A stretch of 64,000 nucleotides of DNA, taken from the NCBI GenBank assembly GCA_027625915.1, contig JANTQA010000032.1, positions 8,246,001 to 8,310,000 on the forward strand, read 5' to 3'. Positions 1 through 10,300 of this stretch are shown piece by piece. The DNA comes from Anaeramoeba flamelloides (taxonomy: Eukaryota; Metamonada; Anaeramoebidae). A model generated the notes under the pieces. That model was not told the origin of the DNA, made no database searches, and was given only the letters and a program-made list of their open reading frames with translations. How positions within the stretch are numbered: position 1 is the first letter of the stretch; each line of letters opens with the position of its first letter. Position numbers and translations under genes: made by a program.

Positions 1-600
1 TTCTAATAAGTAGATTATTATTATTTTTTTTAGTTATTTCTCAAACGAATGAAATTAAAAATCATTTTCAATAATGTTCAAAATTAAAATTGCTTTCCAA
101 TATTTTTCTCTGTACTAAATTTGTCTCTCAACAGTAACAAGATTTTTTCGTTAAAAGTAAAAAAAAAAAAAAATCTATTTTATTAAAACGATTAAAATCA
201 ATTTTAAAGAGAAATTTATCCCATTCAGACCTTAAGCAATTGTATTTCAAGCATTTTGATTCTTTTTTGGGTTTCGTTGACGATCAGAATTTTTTGGCAT
301 TTGGTATATACAAAAAAATTTGAAAGTAGAGAATATCACGAATAAAATATTTTAAAATTTTGTCCTATAGTTGTCGTCAAAGTACTGATCCCTTAAAGAA
401 TAATAAAAACAAAAAAAAAATATTAAAAATAAAATTTTTTGGTTCTAATTCTATGTGAATTCTTATCTCTTTAATTTTATTTTGTTATTTTTTTGATTAT
501 TAAAGATAATAAAAAAACAAATTAATAAATAAAGAAATAAATAAAAACAATGAATAACAAAAAATAATAATTCAATAACATTTTAAGGAGAGCTTGAAAT
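1..600. other. AT-rich flank downstream of the uL2 gene
   Basis: No coding exon or recognisable repeat was found here. The segment lies 3' of the minus-strand ribosomal protein gene and presumably holds its 3' UTR and terminator. Several A and T runs are present but no single polyadenylation signal can be singled out. Confidence 0.4.
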
Positions 601-1848
601 TTATTTTTTTTTGGAAGCACCTGATCTTCTACCAGTTCTTCTAGCAGAAATTAAACCAACTTTTTGACCAATGGATGCAAATCTACTGATAGTTGATGGG
701 TGACCGATATGTTGATGGTTACCACCACCATGTGGATGTTCAACGGGCTATTCGGATTTTGAATAAAATGAAAAACAAATTAAACAGGAGTGGGTATTCA
801 ATTAAAGTAAAAGAAAATTTAATTGTGGGTTTCTGAAATAATTCAAAAACTAACAACAGTAAGATCAAAAAGAAGTAGAAATTGGAAAAATAAAAAGAAA
901 AAGAATAAAATTAAAGGGATCAAAAACAAAGAAAGATTTTACATTTTTAGCAACACCTCTAACTACTGGCCATCTGTTTTTTTTTGCTTTATTTTTGAAA
1001 TAGGCTCTTCCTGCTTTAAGTAAAGGTTTGTCAACTCTTCCTCCACCAGCAACAATTCCAATGGTAGCTCTAGCCTTTGAGGAAACAAATTTTTTTGTTC
1101 CAGATGGAAGTCTGATTCTTGTTTTGCCTTCTTCAGGTTTGTGTCCAATGACGGTGGCATAGTTTCCGGAACATCTTGCAATTTTTCCTCGGTCTCCCAT
1201 TCTTCCTTCTACATTACAAATAATTGTACCTTCTGGTAAGACACCGATTGGGAGAGTGTTACCTGGTTCAAGACGAGCTTTATTTATTTTCGATATTTTT
1301 AAAATATTAATGATTTTTTACACATTAATGTTATGAATTAATTTTTTTTGTTTTTTTTTTTACAAATTGAAGGAGTTAAATTTTAGATTAATTTGAATTT
1401 GAATTTGTATTTATGTTTGTGGATTTTTTTTATTTTTCAAAAAAAAAAACATTCACAAAAAAAATTGAAAAACAAAACAAAAAAAAAAAAGAAAATAAAA
1501 AAAAATAAAAAGCAAATCAACAAAATAAAAAAAAAAGAAATTTTTTTACAAAGATCAAAAATACATACCAGTTTTTCCACAGAAAATAAATTGGCCAGAG
1601 TACATTCCTTCAGTAGCAATGAAAAGTTCTTTTTGTTTTTTGTTTCCAAGAACACTTTTGAAATGAACAACAGCAAGTGGTGCAGATCTACCTGGATCGT
1701 GAATAATGTTGTGGACAACACCTCTGATATAACCTCTTTTTTCGACTCGATCTAAAGATCTAAGTTTTGCTGCTCCCTTTCTATGATGTGTGTGTGCTCG
1801 AAAGACAGTTCCACTTCCTTTACGTTGTGTTCTTACTCTTTTACCCAT
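601..1848 (-). CDS. RPL8: Large-subunit ribosomal protein uL2 (RPL8/L2), three exons
   Basis: Cytosolic 60S protein uL2, which sits near the peptidyl transferase centre of the ribosome. Coding exons on the minus strand: 1848-1569, 1277-943 and 747-601, with introns of 291 and 195 bp. Donors are GTATGT and GTAAAA, acceptors AAAG and ATAG. Phases join cleanly to about 253 aa, close to the usual eukaryotic length of about 257. Seen motifs: N-terminal [12 protein letters not shown], central [35 protein letters not shown], and near residues 206-220 the diagnostic GGGNHQHIG loop whose histidine is conserved to bacteria. It ends in a basic SKKK tail with TAA. The start is the first ATG and gives [11 protein letters not shown], typical of the family. 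The identification is secure; exact splice points are inferred from phase and conservation. Confidence 0.97.
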
Positions 1849-2439
1849 TTTTTAAAATTTGTGAATGTAATTAAAAAAAAAAATGAATCACTTTGAGAAT
1901 TTTGGAAAAGTAAATTATGGTTTGTAAGGTTTATTTCAGCACCTTCTCATTAATTATTTGCTTTCGAGAAAGTACCATTTTGTTGTTACTGATAAATTCT
2001 AATAAATTTCAAAAAATTTTTAGTTCAATTTCCATTTTTTATAAATCTTCGAACAGTTTCTGATCAAACAGTACAGGTCAAAGAATATTTTAAAGAACAA
2101 CTAATTTTACCGAGTTTATTAACATTTGAGTTCATAAAATGCTTTATTCAAAGCGTGAGTATGATAATTTCAAAAAGGAAATTCAAGCAAAAAATTCCAA
2201 ACACAAATTGCAATTTATCAGTATTTGCAAAACTTGGAGAATTAAAGTTTTGAAAGAAAGAGAAAACACAAACACTGACTCATTTTTAAATACTCCTTCT
2301 TGTTACTTTGTTGAATGAATAATAATCCTTAAAAAAGAGATTTTATAAAATTTAATCCAGAAGCCAAAAAAAATTTATCACATATTGAAATTTCAAAAAC
2401 CAAGTAAAAATCAGATTACTTCAAAGTGTACAAATTATT

Positions 2440-2945
2440 TTAAAAGTTATTTTCAGAAATGAATTATTGTTTTTAAAAGTTTGATCCATTTTTCTCTTTG
2501 AAAAAGTTCAAAATTTGACAATATTCTCAAATTATTTAAAAAATTATTTTCTTTAAATAAGAAAGAAATCTTCCTACTTTTGAGTATGGTATACAAATAA
2601 AACAGAGTTTAAAAATAAACCACTAAAGTTTGAAAATGACATATGATATTAAATCTACTTAATTTCAAAAAAATTACAATAATTATTTTAAACATAAATA
2701 AAATATAATTTTTTTGATTCAAAGAAGAGTTTTAATCAATTATTTTTACTTTGTTGAATAAAAAAGTCTGATTAAAAAAACCCAAACAATCAAATGAAAA
2801 ATTCTCCCAAAATACTTTTTTTAAAATTAGGAAAATTCCACTTAGAACCTATGGAAATACTTTTTAATTTGATTATTTTTTAATAAATAATCAATAATCC
2901 AATCTTAATTTTATCACTAAATTATTAGTATTATAAAGGCAAGAA
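2440..2945. repeat. Dispersed AT-rich repeat, copy 1
   Basis: A segment starting near TTTTCAGAAATGAATTATTG aligns by eye over about 500 bp with 12515-12995 in the same orientation, for instance at the TTTAATTTGATTATT stretch near the end. No terminal inverted repeat was recognised, so its class is unknown. Limits are approximate. Confidence 0.5.
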
Positions 2946-3019
2946 GTCACTTCATATTTACTATTATTACTCAAATTTTCAATGATTTTCAAACAATTAA
3001 AATTAATTTCCAATTAATA

Positions 3020-3912
3020 TATGTCCCTACGACCCAAGAAACACTAAAAATGGAAAACTGATCAAATACCTCCCATTAAAAAAATTAAAAAAACAAAATG
3101 AAGAAATTAAAATAAATAAAATTTCAATTTAACCTTTCCTTGAAAACATTTTTGGCCAAAATGATTGAATTCAAAGCTGAAATTATGTGTATTTTTATAT
3201 ATACTATCTTATTTTAACTCATTTACTAAAACAAATTCTAAATTACACGAATTTTATTTTCACAAAAGGGAATAATTTAGACTTTAAATGTTTTTTTTAT
3301 TTTTAAATGGTAAAATTAAAAAAAAAGTTTTTTAAACAAGATAAACCCTCTGTAAAAAACTTCTAATTTAATATATAACTGTTTTTTTGATTTCCAAATT
3401 TTCTTAACCCCAATTTTTCAAAAAAAAAATAAAAAAGTGCATAGTAATTTTAAAAAATATTTTTGATATTCAAAAGTTGGGATTGTTTTTATTCTAAAAA
3501 ATTTTAATCATAGTGGTTAATTGGATTTAGTTACAAGGTTAGATTTCGAAAAATATTAATCAGAAAAAAATAGTACTTTTTTTTTTTTTTAATTGTTTAT
3601 GGCTACCATTGAATCATGACATATTACCCTTGTATGGAATCAATTATTGAAGAATTTAGTCGTGGGATTGAATATGTCTTTGTAATTAATGTTAACGAGT
3701 AGAGCATAACTATTTTTCTCTTTGTTTTTTAGTTTATTATTTTTACTATTTTCTTTTTCATTTTTTCATTGTTTTCTATTGTTTTCTTATTTTGAGTTGT
3801 GGGAAATTTGAGATATTCTAGTCCCACTAAGTCTTTTAACCACTCTAATCTCGCTTCATTATAGGTCGGACATTCCCATAAAAAAATAGTGCTTTTCTAT
3901 ATTAAGGACATA
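3020..3912 (+). mobile_element. TIR element with TATGTCCYTA ends, interrupted by a LINE
   Basis: Non-autonomous DNA-transposon-like repeat. One end begins TATGTCCCTACGACCC and the other ends TTAAGGACATA, giving short inverted ends. An inverted copy without the insertion lies at 60248-60823. After removing the LINE and one target duplication (316 bp) this copy would be about 577 bp against 576 bp for the other, which supports both boundaries. No ORF is present. Confidence 0.65.
3577..3879 (-). mobile_element. 5'-truncated non-LTR retrotransposon (LINE) insertion
   Basis: Read on the minus strand, the segment opens with coding sequence WECPTYNEARLEWLKDLVGL and then reaches a stop. The W-x-CP motif resembles the C-terminal zinc-knuckle region of non-LTR reverse transcriptases. 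A 3' UTR and a 14-bp A tail follow (the T run at 3577-3590 on the plus strand). It is flanked by a 13-bp direct repeat, AAAAAAATAGT[A/G]C, at 3564-3576 and 3880-3892, as expected for target-primed reverse transcription. It sits inside the TIR element at 3020-3912. Confidence 0.75.
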
Positions 3913-4391
3913 TAGAATCTTTATCTTATTTTAGAAAAATAAATTGAGTTTATCATTCTTCTCATGACTTTATCTAAATTAGACACTATTTAAATTAGGA
4001 GTCACAAATTTAGTCACTTCAAAACTCTCTCTTTATCAGACTTTGTTTCCAACACTTAGTTCTTAACAATAAATCCGAAAATACAATAAATGTGTGATTT
4101 TTTTTCCTATTTTTGGTTTTGAATGTGTTATAATTTTTAGAATGGGGTTTACTTTATCAATCTCTTGAAAAAAAAAAAAAAAAAACAAAATTAAAAATAA
4201 AAATAATTTATTCTTTTAAATTAGTAATAGATTTATAATTTTTCATTATTTCGTTGTCAATATTACTTTAATAAATATTTGGAAATTTTCTAATTCTAGA
4301 ATTACTTATAAAATAATTATTAATAAAAAATCGAAAAAAAAAAAAAAAAAAAATAAAAAGACAATCAAAAAATGAATTTTTTAAATTACTT

Positions 4392-7300
4392 TTAATTAAT
4401 TTCATCAAGAGCGATTTTAGCAAATGTACTTACATCTTGATCATCGTCATTTAGTAAATCTGTTAAACATGGTATTATTTCTTCTTGGATATTAGTTTCT
4501 TCTGTATAGGGTATTAATTCGTGTAAACATTTTGCAAGATATAATTTAACATTTGGAGTTTTATTGTTCTGTAACACTGTTAATTTTGGGATCATTTTAT
4601 CGCTAATGATATCAATTTCGAGTTCAGGCGCCAATAGAGATAAAGAATACATTGCTATTTGTTTGATCTTATAATTAGGATTCTTCAGCAATTTAAATAT
4701 ATGTGGTAGCAAGTTGTATGTACACCAATCCGATCCAAATTCCTTTGTTAGCTGTATAAGATTTTTTGCTGCAGTTTCCCTTATTTTAAAAATAGCGTCT
4801 TGTAGCCAAGTAATATATAATTCAATTATTTTTTCATTAAAAAAATCAACACCCTAATTAATAAATTGTTTTGAAAGAAAAATTAGGAAAATACAAGATT
4901 ACAAAAATCAAATAAATAAAATAAACCAAATTAATAAATTAAATGAAAGAAACAAATATTATAACCATCAATATTAAACCGAAACAATATCCAAATTCAT
5001 ACATTCATACATACATAACTAAATATTTGGAAAAATAGAAATAAATAAATAAAAACATACCAATTGGATTCCTAATTTGGGAATGTAATCAACAACAGCG
5101 CATCTAACTCTCCATTTGGGATCTTTTATTAGATCAATTAATACTGGCAATAATGTGTTTATTAATATTTCCTCTGAAACAACTTTTGATAAAGATTCAA
5201 GTTTTGAAATAATGCTTAATTTCACTTCTGAAATATCTTGCTGTAACAAATCAAGGCAAATTGGAATTAATTTTTCAATAGACATCTGATTCCCTATGAT
5301 TGGTGCCATTAAAGTAATAACTGATGCCAGTGAAACTTTGATAACATTAATTATAATACAAATATATATATATATATTAGGATTATTTAATTATTTTTTT
5401 TTAAAAAGGAGAAAAACATTAATTCAATTCAATTGTTTTGAATATTAAGAAAAAAAAAAAAAATATTACCTTTAACTTTTTTTGAACTATCTTGGGACAA
5501 TTGTTCAATAATAGGGAAAATCACATCTGAAATTGTTTCCTGATATTCTTTAATTTGTTTCGAAAAATCAGAAATTCTAGCTGTACCACTCACTCGCACT
5601 TCTTCTTCATTATCACTTAATAAATCAATGAAAATTTCCAATAAATTCTCTTTAACAATTTCAGGATCAACCGACTCAGAAACCTATTTGAAAATATGAA
5701 GTAATAATATTGGTAGTAGTAGTTATAAAGATTGCATTGGAAATTTATTTATTTATTATTTATATTTATAATAAATATTAAAATAATTAATTATTGAATT
5801 GAATGTGTATAAAAACCGATGGATACCGAAAAATATCTCAAAAAATAAAAAATATTTGATTATGTTTACTTGATAAAATTTATTTGCAACAAGGTGCCTT
5901 ACACGCCAAGACCTATCCGCAGCACAATTTTGTAACGTTGGAATGATATATGTAATAAATTCATCTTTATTGATTAATTTTGAAACAGAGATACAATTAT
6001 CAATGGTAAGAATCCGAACACTATCTTGTTCATCTTCAGAAAGTTGAATTAAAAGTGGTATTATTATTTTTTTAAGATTTTCTTCTTCAACAATTGGGGC
6101 TAATTCCTATTAAATCAGAAGTGAAGTAAAAAAAAATAGAAAAAAAATGTTTTTTTTAAATGCACACACTTGAATAAATTATTATCATTATTTTTAATTT
6201 TTTTTTTTTTTTTTTTAATGAGTTATGATAATAATTCTAAAAAAAAAACAAAAAAATTACAGCAAGTTCTTTTGCGGCTTCCCTTCTAACCATTGGAGTT
6301 TTGTCATTACATAATACTCTAAACAGTCTATTAAGTCCATAATTAAAAAGGCAAGAAGAAGAATAAAAGAAAGAAAAAATTAATGAGGTTATTTTTTAAA
6401 TTTTGTAAATAAAAGATTTTAATATTTATTTATTATTTTATTTATTTATTGAGAGAAAGGAGTAATTTTTGAAAATTTTATCAAAATAAAAAAGAGAAGA
6501 AGAAAAAAAATAATTAAAATATTAGAATAAAATAATAATAATATTATTTGTGTATGACCAAATGAAAAAAGTATCTACTGTCGTTAGGTTTTTTTTTAAT
6601 TTTTGAAATTTATAAAAACTGCAGTTAGCTTTTACAGAATCTAAAAGAATGAGTTAAATCAAAGATTTTTTTCTATTCTTTTAAATCCTGGAAAAACGTC
6701 CTTAGGTTTTTTTAATTTTCGAAATTAAAAGAAAATTTCAAAAATTTTCTTTTTATTTCGTAAATTAAAAAAAACCTAGACACTTGTCATTAGGCTTTCT
6801 TGAACTTTCTGTATATTCTGGAAAACCTCAAAAAAACCTAGAACACTTCACAAATAAAATAGAAAACCTCAAAAAAACCTAGAACACTTAACAAATAAAA
6901 CAGAAAACCCCAATAAAACCGCTGTCAGGTTTTTTTTACTTTTTGAAATAAAAAAAACCGCCGTTAGCTTTTCCAGAATTCAAAAGAATGGAGAAAAATC
7001 AAAGATTTTACTCAATTCTTTTGAATTCTGGAAAACCGCCGTTAGCTTTTCTTGAGTTTTCTGTTTATTTGGAAAATCGATAGATTTAACAAATAAAACA
7101 GAAAATCTCAAGAAAACCTAGGCACTCCACGGCACTCAACGGCACTCAACGGCACTTTCCTAATTTCTAAATTTTTGTTTATAAAATTTAATTAAAAATA
7201 TTAATTTTCTTTATCATTAACCAATGACAAGATAAATAATGAGTCTTTATTCCGAATAATATCTGTGTTTATTGTTTTGATTTGGAAAAAATCCCCTTGT

Positions 7301-10300
7301 TATGTTACGAGTTTGACCTGGAAGAACGAGAAATATGAGATTGTTCGAAGTGATATAAGATTATGTTGAGGAGTTCGAAGAACGACGATTAATATAACCT
7401 TAGCACTATAACTATATCATATTTTGAGTCTGGAAGGAGAACCAAAACGAGTAAACATAAAATGTGATTTTTGAACAAATGAAACAATATGAGGTGCTAT
7501 GTATTTTTTCAACTCGGGATCTAACTCTACACAACAAAAAAACTAATAAACGAAAACAAATAAACACATTAACCAAAACAACTAATTTGTTATTTATTAA
7601 TGGTACTTTGAAGAACTTTTTCTTAAAAGGATCTTTTTTTTCCAATGTAGTTATTGTAAACACTCAAGTTAAATTTTACATTTTCAACATCGATGATAAA
7701 ACTTGGTTTAAATTCATACAGAAACAAATCAGATCGTTCAACTTTTCAATGAGTTTCTATCTCCGCTTTTATTTTCCGTTTGTAAGTCAATTCTCGAAAA
7801 CAATCAAACTACATTATCTGCATTCATTGTGTGTTCTTAACAGTTACTGATTTTGAACATCCCTCTCCAAAATTTCTTTACTTGACAAAAAAAAATAAAA
7901 CGTTTTTTTTTTCTTTTCTAATTTCAAAAATTTGTAAATGTTTTTTTCTCACTTTGAAAATCTTTTATTAATGGTTTTATTTCTCCTTTTTTCGAAGAAA
8001 AAAGAGATCAAACGTTTTTAATTTTTTTAAAAATGAGATTGATTCCTTTGGAAGAAAAAACAAAAACGTTGTACGATTTTAGACATTGTTTTTAAACAAA
8101 GAAAGGGAATCCATTAAATTTCCAACCTTTACAGGAAAGTTGATGGACTTTTTTCTTTGTCGTCTATTGATCAAATAATTGAGTGACTTGAACCAAATTA
8201 ATTTTCGAATGTCGTAAATACTTGAGCGCGGCAAACCTTATATATTTATGAGATTAAAAATTGGCAAAATAATTTGGTTAAACTCTTCTAAAATAACTTA
8301 TAATAACATTTTTAAAGTGGAATTTAATAGTAAAATACTTCTTATTTTACCCAAATAGAATTCAAAAAAAGAAGATCAGAAATTTTCCAAACTTTGCCTA
8401 ATTACTAAGGATTTCCCAAAATCTTTCCACACTGTCTACAATACTATCCTAAACTTTTTTGTGTTCTAATCTCTTTCTTATCAGTAGTTGTTTGGAATTA
8501 TATAGTTAAATTTTTCCAAATAAAATGTTTGAGATAAAAAAAAATATATATAGCAAAGATATTTTTCTTATTGTTTTTGTTAATTTGAATTAATTCTTTA
8601 TTCAAAATATTCGATTTTCTTTATAGAATGTGCGTCGTTAGGTTTTTTTTAATTTTTGAAATAAAAAGAAAATCAATAATTTTCTTTTTATTTCTAAAAT
8701 TAAAGAAAATCACCGTTAGCTTTTCCAGAATTCAAAAGAATTGAGTAAAATCTTTGATTTTTCTACATTCTTTTAAATTCTGGAAAAAAGTCGTTCGGTT
8801 TTTTTTACTTTTTGAAATGTAAAGTAAATTTATTTAATTTTCTTTACATTACAAAAATTAAAAAAAACCTAGGCACTCTACTGCACTTGGCGACACTACT
8901 GTTTATTTATATTGTTATTATACCTAATAATTTTTAAATATTCCTGACCTTTCCATCCATAACAATTTATTATCAAGATTTTCTATAAATTGATTAAGAT
9001 TTAAATCTAATAATTTCAAGTTTTCCACTTCCCAGTTGATATTTTCATTATCTTTTTTTGAAAATTTTAATTTTTTTGATATATGTCCAAAACAAAGAAT
9101 CTCTAATTTCTATTTGACTTTAAATCTTCTTTTATAGATTGAAATTCTGAATTGGTCTATTTTTGCTTCGGTTTTATAAATTATTATTCAAGGAGAATGT
9201 GGATTATTTTTGAAAAATTTTTGTGAATTTTTTATTTATCCAAACATCTATCTCGTTGAAATCTTTTTGAGTCAAACTAAAAATTACTAAATCATAAAAA
9301 ATTCTTTATTTTTTATTTATTCTTCATTTTTTTGTATAAACTATTTTTCAGTCAAAGGGGCCCACTTGTAATGGTATAATACACGTGTTTAAAGGGTTTG
9401 CATGGAGATATTAGAAGAAAAATTTTATTTTGGAAATTTTCAAAATTGAAATCATTTTTTCACATTTCTACACATTTTTGTTTTTTTTTTTTTTCGATTT
9501 TTTTTTTAAAAACGTCATTCATTTGGAAAAAATTTTTTATTGCAAGATCAATAGTCACTTGGTAAAAACGTGTTATTCTAATGTCATTGAAACCATGTAA
9601 AAGATTATTGAGAAATCATAATGATTTTTATTGCATTTTTATTCGATCTTTGATCTTGATATTTGTTTAATAAATGTGAAAAATTTTCACTTCATTTTCA
9701 TTTTCTTTTTCAAATAGAGACCACAAATATCAACAAACTTTGTTTGGGGGCTTAATTTCTAAAAGAAAAGTATGGAAAATGAAGTGAAAAATGTTTCATA
9801 TTTATTATTCAAATACCTGTAGAAGTTCAAAACGAACATCCTTGTTTTTCTCAATATGGCCCTAAGAATTTGAGTTTTTCAATTTTTAAGAAAATCTATT
9901 GATTAATTAGTTTTCTTTCAGACATGTATCAACATTTCTTTGGGGTGTATTATTCTCTTTATTTCTTATTTGTTCTTCAAAGGTCAATTATATAAAATAA
10001 TTGATATTTGAAAAAAACGTTGGCCCCCTTTGACTGAAACAGAGTTTAGATTCTTTTTGATTCAGCCTTGTTTTGGAAAACTAAATCAAGTTTATAATAC
10101 TTCTAATGAATGGGTTTTTATTCTACACACTCTTTCTATTAGAAGTTCCAAATTTAGTCACTTCAAATTTCTCTCTTTAACAGGTAAAGTTCCTTTAACA
10201 CTAAATACTGAACAGTAAACCTTTTCATATTTTTTATTACATTTTCCAAAGAATTCTAAGAATTGTAGAACAAAATAATATAGGTATTTGCATAATAACT

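Larger units (their letters stand above)
1849..4391. other. Intergenic region between uL2 and the PP2A A-subunit gene
   Basis: It holds the upstream side of the minus-strand uL2 gene (from 1849) and the 3' flank of the PP2A scaffold gene. The body is repeats: a dispersed repeat at about 2440-2945, a TIR element at 3020-3912 and a LINE nested in it. No further exon was found. Confidence 0.5.

Noticed and set aside
6582..7158. CRISPR-like array
   Set aside because: The repeats are long palindromes of three different kinds with short constant linkers, in a eukaryotic intron; no unique spacers of even length.
7290..7400. Possible tRNA because of GTTCGA motifs
   Set aside because: No cloverleaf with acceptor, D and anticodon stems could be drawn around the GTTCGAAG motifs.
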